Shown here: positions 18,866 through 27,577 of the stretch, piece after piece
Numbering within the stretch: the stretch's first letter is position 1
Layout: each line of letters starts with the position of its first letter
Assembly (NCBI RefSeq): GCF_002179555.1
Contig: NZ_NHOU01000005.1
Span: forward strand, 1-64,000
Origin: Salinicola salarius
GTDB lineage: Bacteria > Pseudomonadota > Gammaproteobacteria > Pseudomonadales > Halomonadaceae
Length of the DNA: 64,000 nt
Reading direction: 5' to 3'
Translations under genes and position numbers: made by a program
The notes under the pieces: generated by a model
What the model was told of the DNA's origin: nothing
The model's database searches: none
The model's input: only the letters and a program-made list of their open reading frames with translations

Positions 18866-19498
18866 ATGAACACGATTCTTCATCGCTTCTCCGTCGCCGG
18901 AATGGCGCTGGTCACCGCGCTGAGCGCCGGTAATGCCTTTGCCTATGGTGCCGGTGATGTGTTCACCCATTTCGGGGTCGCCAAGGTTTCGCCCAAGAGC
19001 GACAACGGCCACTTCGATGGTCTGAACATGGATGTCGATGTCAAAGACGACACCGGCTTCGCCTTCACGCTGGGTTACCGTTTTCTCGACAAGTGGGGCG
19101 TCGAACTGCTGGCCGCCGAACCGTTCGAGCACGACATAAACCTGAACGGCAACGAGCTGGCCTCGACCAAGCATCTGCCGCCGACCCTGACGCTGCAGTA
19201 CTATCCGCTCGGTGGCACCCAGTCGCGTGTTCAGCCATACATCGGCGCAGGCGTGAACTACACCCATTTCTCCGATGAAGACCTGGACGTCGGCAGTCTC
19301 GATCTCGACGACTCCTGGGGTGCCGCCGGCCAGTTGGGGGTGGACCTGCTGATCGACGATCACTGGTCGATGAACGCCGCCGCCTGGTATCTCGACATCG
19401 ACTCCGACGCGACCGCCGAGGTCGGTGGCCAATCCTATGACACCACCGTTCACATCGACCCCTGGGTGGTGATGGGCGGCATCGGTTACCGTTTTTGA
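18866..19498 (+). CDS. OmpW family outer membrane protein
   Basis: The 210-residue protein has an N-terminal signal peptide (cleavage near AGNAFA-YGAG) and ends in Phe (GGIGYRF), typical of outer-membrane barrels. OmpW features include the early GDVFTHFGVAKVSPKSDN and central PTLTLQYYPLGGTQSRVQPYIGAGVNYTHF. OmpW proteins form small 8-stranded barrels that pass hydrophobic compounds and often respond to salt, oxygen or oxidants. It is monocistronic: an inverted repeat lies upstream and a strong terminator follows. Confidence 0.93.
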   Translation: MNTILHRFSVAGMALVTALSAGNAFAYGAGDVFTHFGVAKVSPKSDNGHFDGLNMDVDVKDDTGFAFTLGYRFLDKWGVELLAAEPFEHDINLNGNELASTKHLPPTLTLQYYPLGGTQSRVQPYIGAGVNYTHFSDEDLDVGSLDLDDSWGAAGQLGVDLLIDDHWSMNAAAWYLDIDSDATAEVGGQSYDTTVHIDPWVVMGGIGYRF

Positions 19499-19531
19499 AG
19501 CCGCCGGATTCGGACCCAAACCGGTCATCTC

Positions 19532-19558
19532 ATGGCCACCGCTTGGTGGCCATTTTTC
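19532..19558 (+). terminator. Rho-independent terminator of the OmpW gene
   Basis: ATGGCCACC (19532-19540) pairs perfectly with GGTGGCCAT (19545-19553) across a GCTT loop and is followed by TTTTCGTTTTC. This is a textbook intrinsic terminator 33 bp after the ompW-like stop. Confidence 0.9.
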
Positions 19559-19825
19559 GTTTTCTCCCCTCCCTACCACCCAACCTGTCTGACGCTTCCG
19601 CCTACATCCGACTCTTCCGCCTACATCCGACGCTTCTGCATCAAGCTATCTGCACAAAGCTATAGACATAAGTTGAAGACAATGTGATCATTCGCAGCCT
19701 AACTTTTATGGCGCTTTGATACACCTTTATTGCGCTTCAATACACTGCCCCGTGGAATGAATGTTCCGTGGTTGTGCCCATGGAAATGCCCCGTGGATGC
19801 CCGCATTCACGGGTTTTGGTCATTT
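19559..19825. other. Intergenic region with short tandem repeat
   Basis: Between the OmpW terminator and the FUSC gene, CTTCCGCCTACATCCGAC occurs once near 19594 and again about 18 bp later, with a third degenerate copy. The following AT-rich part (19640-19740) probably carries the promoter of the efflux operon. In-frame ATGs at 19757 and later would extend the FUSC protein but lack family support. Confidence 0.5.
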
Positions 19826-21907
19826 ATGATTCGAATTTCTGCCGATCACTGGTTACTGGCGTTGCGAACGGTGCTGGCCGTCTGGCTGGCACTGTTCCTG
19901 TCCATGCGCCTCGATCTCTACCAGCCCGCCTGGGCCATCCTGGCGGTGATGATCGTGACCCTGCAGCCGGTCATGTTCACCGGCGGTACGCCGCCGATCG
20001 GCATCATCATCGGCCGCAGCCTGGCGCGCCTGTTCGGCACGCTGTTCGGCGCTATCGTCGGCCTGGTGCTGATCGCGCTGTTCGGCCAGCAGCCGATGCT
20101 CTATCTGCTGTTTGCCGGCGCGTGGCTGGCCTTCTGCATGTACTGGGTCATACTCGAGCCGGATGAATACATCGGCTACGTGATGATGCTCAGCGGCTAC
20201 ATCGCGACGCTGGTGTCGCTGACCGCGATCGGTACCGGCATCGAGGATATCTGGTCCGTGGCCCAAGGGCGCTTCAGCGAAACGGCGCTGGGCATCGGCT
20301 GCGGGCTGCTGATGCATGTGGTCATTGCCCCGCGTTATGGCAGTCATGCCCTGCCGAGCGCGCTTTCCCAGTTTCTCTCGCGGGCCGCCACCGAAACGCT
20401 GGCAACGCTCGCCGAACCTCGCGCTCGCGACGATCGCGATGCGCAGTTGAAGACGCTGTTCCAGCATTATCAGCAGTTCGAGACGCTGCGCGGGCTGACA
20501 CGGCTGGAGACCCGCCGCCTGAGCCATTTCATTCCAGCGCTGGATCGATTTGCCAGCGATGGCCTGGCGCTGATCACCGCCGTCCGCGAACTGGAAACGG
20601 CACTGGACTACCTGCGCGATTGCGAGGATGGCGAGCGCTGGCTAGCCGAGCTGAGCCGGCAGGCGCAGCCGCTGCTGACGGCGATCGAGGCCGAGCCGGA
20701 GGGCAAGCCAACCGAACGCCTGCTGCTGGCCGATTTCGAGTGGGACGAAGCGACGGTGGAGCCACGTACCCGCACCCGTGCCGAGCTGGTGCGACAGCGC
20801 CTGGGCGAAGTGCTGGGGCTTTTGCAACACGGCCGCCGGCTGCGCAACGCGCTCAACGATCCGACCTCGTCGAAGGTCAAGACATTGCCCCGCGAGCGCC
20901 GCTACCGCGCCACCCACAACGAACACTTCGTCGCCCGCTTCAACGCCTTCCGCGTGTTCATCGCCTTCGAGCTGCTGGGCCAGGTCTGGGTTCATGGCGG
21001 CTGGCATTCGGGCTATCTGGCCATGATGCTGTTAAGCGTCTTCACCATGCTGTTCGCCAAGGCGCCGAACCCGGCGGCCATCGTCTATCAGTTTCTGTGG
21101 GGGTCGATCGCCGCGGTCATCCTGGGCGGGGTTCTGCTGTTTCTGGTGTTACCGGTGATCAACGGGTTCCCGCTACTGGCGATCGCCATCGGCATCCCGG
21201 TCGCCATCGGCACACTGATGACGCCGCACCCCCGCTGGTCGCTGATGGGAATGGCCGGCGCCATCACCATGATGACGCTGCTCAACCTGCATTCGACCTA
21301 TACGTTTTCGCCCTCGAGCTACATCAACGGCGGGCTGGCTTCGATCATCGGGACCATTGCCGCCATGATTACCTACTCGCTGTTTCGCCAGCGCTCCCCC
21401 GGCGAACGCATCGAGACGCTGATGGCCGCCTACTGGCGCGGCCTGAGCCGGCTGCTGCGGGAGAAATCGCTGCCCAATCGCGCCCGCCTGGAGAGCCGTC
21501 TCTACGACCGTCTGGGCCGGCTGGTCGCGCTGGGTGGCAGCGATCGCTCGGTCAGCGAGGCGATCGACCTGCATGCCTTGGCACTGTGCGTGTGGCGAAT
21601 CCGGCGTCTGCGCGAGGCACTCGGCCCCCACCGCGCGGAGATCGAAGCCTGGCTCGGCGACATCGGCACTCGCGTGGTGTCGCGCCGCCATCACGATCCG
21701 GCCGTCTGGCACGAGCTGGCTGACGAGGCCATTGCCTGGGTCGAACGGCTCTATCATGAAACCCGCCTGCCGATCGCCAGCATCGGCGAGATCGCCATGC
21801 TGGGGCATCTGATGCGAGAAGCGCCGGGCGTGGTACTCGAGGCCCGCGCGGACGAAGAACACGATGCGTCCAGGGCAACCACCGGAGACACTCGACATGC
21901 TGGCTGA
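19826..21907 (+). CDS. FUSC family (AaeB-like) inner-membrane efflux component
   Basis: The 693-residue protein begins MIRISADHWLLALRTVLAVWLALF, the usual start of FUSC/AaeB transporters. It has two halves, each with a cluster of membrane spans (about residues 10-165 and 360-520) followed by a soluble helical part. E. coli AaeB exports hydroxybenzoate-type aromatic acids with the adaptor AaeA. Here the DUF1656 and HlyD genes follow directly, with the DUF1656 start overlapping by 11 bp, so the three form an efflux unit. The substrate is not evident. No strong ribosome site marks the start. Confidence 0.88.
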   Translation: MIRISADHWLLALRTVLAVWLALFLSMRLDLYQPAWAILAVMIVTLQPVMFTGGTPPIGIIIGRSLARLFGTLFGAIVGLVLIALFGQQPMLYLLFAGAWLAFCMYWVILEPDEYIGYVMMLSGYIATLVSLTAIGTGIEDIWSVAQGRFSETALGIGCGLLMHVVIAPRYGSHALPSALSQFLSRAATETLATLAEPRARDDRDAQLKTLFQHYQQFETLRGLTRLETRRLSHFIPALDRFASDGLALITAVRELETALDYLRDCEDGERWLAELSRQAQPLLTAIEAEPEGKPTERLLLADFEWDEATVEPRTRTRAELVRQRLGEVLGLLQHGRRLRNALNDPTSSKVKTLPRERRYRATHNEHFVARFNAFRVFIAFELLGQVWVHGGWHSGYLAMMLLSVFTMLFAKAPNPAAIVYQFLWGSIAAVILGGVLLFLVLPVINGFPLLAIAIGIPVAIGTLMTPHPRWSLMGMAGAITMMTLLNLHSTYTFSPSSYINGGLASIIGTIAAMITYSLFRQRSPGERIETLMAAYWRGLSRLLREKSLPNRARLESRLYDRLGRLVALGGSDRSVSEAIDLHALALCVWRIRRLREALGPHRAEIEAWLGDIGTRVVSRRHHDPAVWHELADEAIAWVERLYHETRLPIASIGEIAMLGHLMREAPGVVLEARADEEHDASRATTGDTRHAG

Positions 21908-22112
21908 ATGGTCGTTCCTGGGCTTCCTGATACCGCCGCTGACGGTGCCGGTATTGCTGGCCCTCGGGCTCTATCTGATCCTGCGGCGCGTGTTCGTGCG
22001 CCTGGGGCTCTATCACTGGTTCTCGCAACCGGTACTGCTGGATATCGCGATTTACGCTTTGCTGTTGTGGTCGGTACTCGCCCTGACGGGCTCGCTGCCG
22101 ATCGCTGGATGA
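21897..22112 (+). CDS. DUF1656 small membrane protein (AaeX-like)
   Basis: The 71-residue protein has two hydrophobic segments (FLIPPLTVPVLLALGLYLIL and IAIYALLLWSVLAL), the usual shape of DUF1656/AaeX. It sits between the FUSC and HlyD genes, where this family is normally found. It probably assists assembly of the efflux complex, but its molecular role is not established. The start overlaps the previous gene by 11 bp. Confidence 0.88.
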   Translation: MLAEWSFLGFLIPPLTVPVLLALGLYLILRRVFVRLGLYHWFSQPVLLDIAIYALLLWSVLALTGSLPIAG

Positions 22113-22125
22113 GGAAAAGACCTTC

Positions 22126-23070
22126 ATGAATTGGCCTACCGGACTCCGCAAGACGCTGCGGCTAGTGTTGACCATCGCTGTGGTGATCGCGGCGGTCATT
22201 GGCGTTGCTCAGATCTGGGATCACTACATGCACGATCCGTGGACCCGCGACGGTCGCGTTCGTGCCGATGTGGTCAATCTCGGCACCGATGTCGCCGGCA
22301 TCGTCGACAGCCTCGAGGTGCACGACAACCAACTGGTGAAAAAAGGCGATGTGCTGTTCACCATCGACCAGCAGCGTTACCAGCTGGCGCTGAACGAAGC
22401 CAGGGCCAATCTCAACCAGTTGACGCAGCAGCGCGACGAAGCACAGGCCGCCAACAGCCGTCGCCAGCGTCTGAAGAATTACGTCTCCCAGGAGGACAAG
22501 GACAACGCCCGCTTCGCGCTGGCCACGGCCCAGGCCGCCGTCGAACAGGCGAAAGTCGAGGTCAACCAGGCCGAGCTGGATCTGGAACGCGCCACCGTTC
22601 GCGCACCGGTCGACGGCTACGTCACCAACCTGCTGCTGCGACCCGGGCAGTACGTGACCGTAGGCACCGATGCCATGACCCTGGTGGATGCCGAAAGCTT
22701 CTACGTGCTGGGCTACTTCGAGGAGACCAAGCTCGACAGCATCGATGTCGGCGCGCCCGTTCGGGTCCAGCTGCTCTCCAGCGACGAGCCCATCTGGGGG
22801 CATGTCGACAGCTTCGCCCGCGGTATCAGCGACAGCAGCCTGAGCAGCCAGGAAAACGGCCTTGCCTCGGTCAACGCCTCGTTCGACTGGGTACGCCTTT
22901 CCCAGCGGATTCCCGTTCGCATCGCGCTGGACGAGATCCCCGAAGGCACCAAGCTCTCCGCCGGCCTCACCGCCACCGTCTACCTCGAGAGCGACCGCCA
23001 GGGCCGCGAAGAGGCGCCCGACTGGTGGAAGCCGATTCGCCAGTGGTGGGAAGGGTTGATCAGTATCTGA
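22126..23070 (+). CDS. HlyD/AaeA-type membrane fusion protein
   Basis: The 314-residue periplasmic adaptor has one N-terminal membrane anchor (about residues 12-32), a split biotinyl-lipoyl domain (VDSLEVHDNQLVKKGDVLFTID and DLERATVRAPVDGYV), a coiled-coil hairpin between them (about 85-150) and a beta-barrel region. It would link the FUSC pump to an outer-membrane channel encoded elsewhere. It is the last gene of the operon, 13 bp after the DUF1656 gene. Confidence 0.93.
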   Translation: MNWPTGLRKTLRLVLTIAVVIAAVIGVAQIWDHYMHDPWTRDGRVRADVVNLGTDVAGIVDSLEVHDNQLVKKGDVLFTIDQQRYQLALNEARANLNQLTQQRDEAQAANSRRQRLKNYVSQEDKDNARFALATAQAAVEQAKVEVNQAELDLERATVRAPVDGYVTNLLLRPGQYVTVGTDAMTLVDAESFYVLGYFEETKLDSIDVGAPVRVQLLSSDEPIWGHVDSFARGISDSSLSSQENGLASVNASFDWVRLSQRIPVRIALDEIPEGTKLSAGLTATVYLESDRQGREEAPDWWKPIRQWWEGLISI

Positions 23071-23079
23071 GCCCATACG

Positions 23080-23109
23080 AAAACGCCCCGACGATCGCTC
23101 GTCGGGGCG
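23080..23109 (-). terminator. Intrinsic terminator, mainly for the M42 peptidase gene
   Basis: CGCCCCGACGA (23084-23094) pairs with TCGTCGGGGCG (23099-23109) across a 4-base loop. The T-run (four T) lies on the minus-strand exit side, so it best serves the leftward M42 gene, though the stem may also stop the HlyD operon. Confidence 0.7.
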
Positions 23110-23142
23110 CGGGCAGCGGGATAAACGCTGTTCAATCGAGGG

Positions 23143-23226
23143 CCATTCACGCGAAGGCCGTTCAATCGAAGTCGTTCACTCGAAGTCGTTCACTCGAAGT
23201 CGTTCACTCGAAGTCGTTCACTCGAA
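23143..23226. repeat. 14-bp tandem repeat at the M42 gene 3' end
   Basis: GTCGTTCACTCGAA is perfectly repeated four times (23171-23226), with two more degenerate units to the left (from about 23143). The rightmost unit contains the stop codon and last codons of the M42 peptidase gene, so the array looks like tandem duplication of that gene end. The unit length is not a multiple of three, and the extra copies are all beyond the stop. Confidence 0.9.
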
Positions 23227-24345
23227 GTAGCTGAAGGTCTCGCCGGGCTTGATGTCGAGCAGGGTGTGGTAGATCAGCTCGATCACGTTCTCGACGTCCT
23301 GCTTGTGGACCATCTCGACGGTGGTATGCATGTAGCGCAGCGGCAGCGAGATCAGCGCCGAGGCGACGCCGGAATTGCTGTAGGCGAAGGCATCGGTATC
23401 GGTGCCGGTGGCCCGCGAACGCGGCAGGCGCTGGAACGGGATCTTCTGCTCCTGGGCGACCTTGATCAGCCGCTCGCGCAGCTTGTTCTGGATCGCCGGG
23501 GCGTAGCAGATCACCGGGCCGTCGCCGATCTTGTTGGCGCCTTCGCGCTTGGGCTCGATCATCGGCGTCGAGGTGTCGTGGCTGACATCGGTAACGATGG
23601 CGACGTTGGGGTTCAGGCGCTCGGCGATCATCTCCGCGCCGCGCAGGCCCACTTCTTCCTGCACCGCGTTGACGATGTAGAGGCCGAAATCGAGCTTCTG
23701 CTTGCGCGCCTTCAGCAACCGCGCCACTTCCGCGATCATGAAGCCGCCGATGCGGTTGTCGATGGCGCGGCAGACCAGCTTGTCGCCATTGAGCACGAAG
23801 AATTCATCCGGGTAGGTGATCACGCAGCCGACGTGAACGCCGAGCGCCTCGACCTCATCCCTGGTACTGCAACCGACGTCGATGAAGATATTGTCGAGCT
23901 CCGGCGGCTTCTCCTTCGGCCCCTGACGGCGGGTATGGATCGCCGGCCAGCCGAACACGCCCGGCACGATGCCGTTGTCGGTATGAATGTTGACGCGCTT
24001 GGAAGGCGCGATCTGATGGTCACTGCCGCCGTTGCGGATGACGTAGATCAGGCCATTGTCGGTGATGTAGTTGACGTACCAGGAGATCTCGTCGGCGTGA
24101 CCTTCGATCACCACCTTGTACTCGGCCTCCGGATTGATCACGCCGACGGCGGTGCCATAGGTGTCGGTGATGAACTCATCCACGTACGGGCGCAGGTACT
24201 CCATCCACAGCTTCTGGCCTTCCCACTCGTAGCCGGTCGGCGAGGCGTTGTTGAGATAGCGCTCCAGAAACGTCATCGCATCCGCGTTCAGCGGCGCCGC
24301 GTTGCGCTTGGTCGTCTTGGGCGTTTTATCAGCGCTTTTGCTCAT
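23218..24345 (-). CDS. M42 family metallopeptidase (NAGGN-system type)
   Basis: The 375-residue protein is an M42 (glutamyl aminopeptidase-like) dinuclear metallopeptidase. Likely metal and catalytic residues are visible in VIEGHADEISWYV (His, Asp), VGCSTRDEVEALG, VCRAIDNRIGG (Asp), NAVQEEVGLRGAE (Glu-Glu) and a late MHTTVEM (His). It resembles the branch found with the NAGGN osmoprotectant genes (asparagine synthase-like and GNAT partners), but those partners are not adjacent here. A good AAGGAG ribosome site precedes the ATG. The gene end is embedded in a tandem repeat. Confidence 0.88.
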   Translation of the reverse strand: MSKSADKTPKTTKRNAAPLNADAMTFLERYLNNASPTGYEWEGQKLWMEYLRPYVDEFITDTYGTAVGVINPEAEYKVVIEGHADEISWYVNYITDNGLIYVIRNGGSDHQIAPSKRVNIHTDNGIVPGVFGWPAIHTRRQGPKEKPPELDNIFIDVGCSTRDEVEALGVHVGCVITYPDEFFVLNGDKLVCRAIDNRIGGFMIAEVARLLKARKQKLDFGLYIVNAVQEEVGLRGAEMIAERLNPNVAIVTDVSHDTSTPMIEPKREGANKIGDGPVICYAPAIQNKLRERLIKVAQEQKIPFQRLPRSRATGTDTDAFAYSNSGVASALISLPLRYMHTTVEMVHKQDVENVIELIYHTLLDIKPGETFSYFE

Positions 24346-24515
24346 CTCGAGCTCCTTGTTTCAGGCAATGTGTTTCCGCTAATAGTCAGCCAGCTTAACA
24401 GGCACCACCCGCCAACGCTGCTCTTCGCATCCCCGAGGCCGGCTCTCGTTTCCTGTTTTCCGCTTCCCCGTTTCCCGTCGCTCGAAGCTCGGAGCCCGGA
24501 GCCCGGAGCCCGAAA

Positions 24516-25874
24516 TCAGAGCACCATCGCCGCGACCCAGCCGAAGATCAGCAGCGGCACGTTGTAGTGCAGGAAGGTCGGCACCACGCTGTCCCAGATA
24601 TGGTCGTGCTGGCCGTCGGCATTGAGCCCGGCAGTCGGCCCGAGGGTGGAATCCGAGGCCGGCGAGCCGGCATCGCCCAGCGCTGCCGCCGTGCCGACGA
24701 GCGCAACGGTCGCCAGCGGCGAAAAGCCGAAGCTCAGCGCCAGCGGCACATAGAGCGAGGCGATGATCGGAATGGTCGAGAACGAGGAGCCGATCCCCAT
24801 GGTGATGAACAGGCCTACGAGCAGCATGATCAGCGCGGCCAGCCCCTTGTGATCGCCGATCATCGCCGCGGAGCTGGTCACGAGGCTATCCACCGAGCCG
24901 GTCGCCTGCATCACGCCGGCGAAACCGGCCGCCGCGATCATGATGAAGCCGACCTGCGCCATCATCCGCATGCCTTCGGTAAACACGTCATCCTGCTCCC
25001 GCCAGCGGAACACGCCGCTCAGCGACAGCAGCGCGAAGCCGAACAGACCGCCCAGCACCATCGAATCCGTCAGCAGCTGGACGACCACGGTGCCGATCAA
25101 CGACGCGGCCAGCACGATCTTCTGCCAGCCGCGAAGGGGGCGATCAGCGCCGGCCGACGCCGATTCCTCGCTATCCTGCTGCCCCACCAGCGCCCGGTCT
25201 TCGTAGGTGCGCTGGCGGCGATAGCTGAAAAAGACGGCAACGAGCAGGCCCAATGCCATGCCGCCGATCGGGATCGCCATCGCCAGCGGCACCTGGGCCG
25301 CCTCGACCTGCAGGCCGAATTCCGCACCGCTGGTGTTGAGATTGTTGAGCAGAATGTCGTTGAGAAAGATCGCGCCGAACCCGACCGGCAGCAGCATGTA
25401 GGGCGCCGTGATCCCGAAGGTAATGACGCAGGCCACCGCGCGGCGATCCAGCCGGAGCCGGTTCATCAGCGCCAGCAGCGGCGGCACCAGGATCGGAATG
25501 AAGGCGATGTGGACGGGAATCAGGTTCTGCGAGCTGATCGCCGCCAGCAGCAGGCAACCCAGCAGCGCCAGTACCACGCGGCGCTGGCGCAGGCCGGAGC
25601 CCTCGAGATGGAATCGCTGAACGGCGCGGCGAGCCAGCCCCTGGGTGATGCCCGAGCGTGACAGCGCGACCGCGAACGCCCCCAGCACCGCGTAGGAGAT
25701 CGCCACCGTCGCCCCATTGCCCAGCCCGTCGTTGAAAGCATCGAGAATCTCGCCCAGCGGCATGCCGGCATACAACCCACCCACGAGCGCGGCGACGATC
25801 AGCGCAAACACGACCGAGACCCGCGCCAGACTCAACGTGACCATTATCAGAATGGCCAGCACCACAGCATTCAT
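24516..25874 (-). CDS. Na+/H+ antiporter family (NhaC-like) membrane protein
   Basis: The 452-residue polytopic protein has about 11-12 hydrophobic spans and the general sequence of the Na_H_antiporter (NhaC/ion transporter) family. Examples are ISSQNLIPVHIAFIPILVPPLL, FGITAPYMLLPVGFG and the C-terminal GDAGSPASDSTLGPT. Sodium-proton exchange would fit a salt-tolerant host, although members of this family can also carry organic anions. The start at Met-Asn-Ala is preferred over an ATG four codons upstream. It is monocistronic, 170 bp from the M42 gene. Confidence 0.82.
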   Translation of the reverse strand: MNAVVLAILIMVTLSLARVSVVFALIVAALVGGLYAGMPLGEILDAFNDGLGNGATVAISYAVLGAFAVALSRSGITQGLARRAVQRFHLEGSGLRQRRVVLALLGCLLLAAISSQNLIPVHIAFIPILVPPLLALMNRLRLDRRAVACVITFGITAPYMLLPVGFGAIFLNDILLNNLNTSGAEFGLQVEAAQVPLAMAIPIGGMALGLLVAVFFSYRRQRTYEDRALVGQQDSEESASAGADRPLRGWQKIVLAASLIGTVVVQLLTDSMVLGGLFGFALLSLSGVFRWREQDDVFTEGMRMMAQVGFIMIAAAGFAGVMQATGSVDSLVTSSAAMIGDHKGLAALIMLLVGLFITMGIGSSFSTIPIIASLYVPLALSFGFSPLATVALVGTAAALGDAGSPASDSTLGPTAGLNADGQHDHIWDSVVPTFLHYNVPLLIFGWVAAMVL

Positions 25875-26226
25875 GCATCGCCCCATTTCAAACCGTGAAT
25901 CGTGCCTGCCGAGCGCAGCCGGCAGACGAAGCCGCCGATGATATCGACCCAGTCGGCGAACGCCAGAAAAATTCCGGAAGCGAGGCCCGGCCGATAGCGG
26001 AACTCATGGTTACCCAGCTCACTCTTGATTACAAAACGACGCCAATGTCGGCGAACGTGCTAACAAAAAACCTCATTCAATTTCCGGCTGACCCCGCTTA
26101 AGCTGAACCGACCATAATGATCGACGCCACAAGCGTCGGCTGGAGTGGCCCCACGTGACGACATCGACGTCGGGGTGCCCTCGGGGTGATTGAAGGGGCT
26201 GATTCAGCCACTGAGAGGTAACCGTC
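25875..26226. other. Intergenic region, no gene seen
   Basis: This 352-bp divergent spacer should contain the promoters of the antiporter gene (leftward) and of the YVGPGAG cluster (rightward). A CATAATG -10-like element occurs near 26110. The stretch 26020-26090 is more AT-rich. No hairpin or plausible ORF was found. Confidence 0.4.
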
Positions 26227-26619
26227 ATGACTCGACCGACCCAACGACACGCCACACGCCTGCCGACCGTCCTCATCGCCATCGGCGCTACCCTGCCACT
26301 CGCCGCGGAAGCCTATGTGGGCCCGGGCGCGGGGCTGAGCCTGCTGACCGCGCTGTGGGGCATCATCGCCGCGATCGGCATGGCGCTGTTTTTCGTCATC
26401 ATGTGGCCGATCCGGCGCATGCGGCGCCGACGCAAGGCCGAAGCCGCCGCCTCGGCGGAGAGCGGCGCGGCCGAGAATAGTACCTTCGAGACTGGCACCG
26501 CCGAGAGCGGTACGAGCACGGCCCAGGCCCGCACTGCCCAGGATCCGGAGTCGCCACCGACCACCGCCCGCGTCGAGGAGAGTCAGCGCGGAGCGCCCCA
26601 CGCCGGACATCGCTCCTAG
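26227..26619 (+). CDS. Small YVGPGAG-motif membrane protein
   Basis: The 130-residue product has a signal-like hydrophobic N-terminus (about 12-28), then the motif AYVGPGAGLSLL, a second hydrophobic span (ALWGIIAAIGMALFFVIMWPI), a basic stop-transfer patch RRMRRRRK and a low-complexity Ala/Glu/Thr tail. The YVGPGAG motif recurs in small membrane proteins of marine proteobacteria with no known function. It precedes a membrane protein and a sulfotransferase and may be part of the same unit. A ribosome site (GAGAGG) lies just upstream. Confidence 0.75.
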   Translation: MTRPTQRHATRLPTVLIAIGATLPLAAEAYVGPGAGLSLLTALWGIIAAIGMALFFVIMWPIRRMRRRRKAEAAASAESGAAENSTFETGTAESGTSTAQARTAQDPESPPTTARVEESQRGAPHAGHRS

Positions 26620-26899
26620 CGGCGTCACGCCTTGGCAATATCATCTCTTGAATACCCATAAAGCGGGCCGGCAAGGCGTCGCCGTCGGCCCGTCTCTTCC
26701 AGCAAGCCTGGGGTTGGAAGCCCGGGGTTGGAAGCCTGAGTTTAGAAGCCTGGATTCAAATGCCCGCGTTGCGCGCTCGTCATCCTGCCGGGGCATTCGG
26801 CTCCGGTAGCCAGTGACGCGCGGACGATGGGCTGGTGTCAGGAGGACACATGGGATTACTGGATCTGCCGGATCCGATTTCGCCGCCATCGATGGCGGG

Positions 26900-27577
26900 A
26901 TGGAAAGCGTCCTGCCCGCCACGCTGCGGCTGGTGGTATGGGCGGCGATCGCCGGTGTCGGCACGCTGTTCCTGTATCGGCTGGTGTCACCGCAAGGCAG
27001 GATCGCCCATGCCAAACGGGAAGCGCGCACGGCGCGCAGGCGACTCAATGACTTCGACGGGGAGTTCAGCGATGCCGGCCCGCTGATTCGCGACCAGTTC
27101 ACCAGCGCCTTCCGGCATCTCGGGCTGGTGTTTCTGCCCACGTTCGTCTCGATCCTGCCGCTGCTGGCGCTACTGACCTGGCTGGAGAGCCACTACGCCC
27201 ACGCGCTGCCGGCAGAGGGTGTGACGCCCTCCGTGGAAGTGACTCCGCCAAACAGCGACACCCCTTACGACGCGCGATGGACTCGGGAAGGCGGTGGTTT
27301 GCGAGTGATCGTCAACGACGCCAGCAGCGAGCTGGCCAACGTTGCCATGACTGCCCCTATCCCGGTGATCGAAAAGCGCCATTGGTGGAACTGGTTGGCC
27401 GCCAACCCGCTGGGCTACCTGCCGGCGGAGAGCCCCATCGAGCGCATCACCTTCGACCTGCCCCAGCCCGAATATCTGCCGTTCGGGCCGGGCTGGATGC
27501 GCCACTGGCTCGTCATTTTCTTCCCGGTCATGACGATCGTGTCTCTTCTCACTTATCGTTGGGCGAAAATCGAATGA
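26900..27577 (+). CDS. Uncharacterised membrane protein with YidC/EMC3-like layout
   Basis: The 225-residue protein has an N-terminal membrane span, a basic helical stretch (HAKREARTARRRLNDFDGEF), a second span (FLPTFVSILPLLALLTWL), a soluble domain of about 100 residues and a C-terminal span (HWLVIFFPVMTIVSLLTY). The span, charged coil, span order resembles DUF106/EMC3-type insertase relatives; this is inference from layout. It overlaps the sulfotransferase start by 4 bp, so the two act together. The start is uncertain; 26813 would add 29 non-hydrophobic residues. Confidence 0.65.
   Translation: MESVLPATLRLVVWAAIAGVGTLFLYRLVSPQGRIAHAKREARTARRRLNDFDGEFSDAGPLIRDQFTSAFRHLGLVFLPTFVSILPLLALLTWLESHYAHALPAEGVTPSVEVTPPNSDTPYDARWTREGGGLRVIVNDASSELANVAMTAPIPVIEKRHWWNWLAANPLGYLPAESPIERITFDLPQPEYLPFGPGWMRHWLVIFFPVMTIVSLLTYRWAKIE

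Noticed and set aside
23266-24567. Plus-strand ORF of 433 residues opposite the M42 peptidase
   Set aside because: It is a shadow frame; the minus strand has the M42 metal ligands and a ribosome site.
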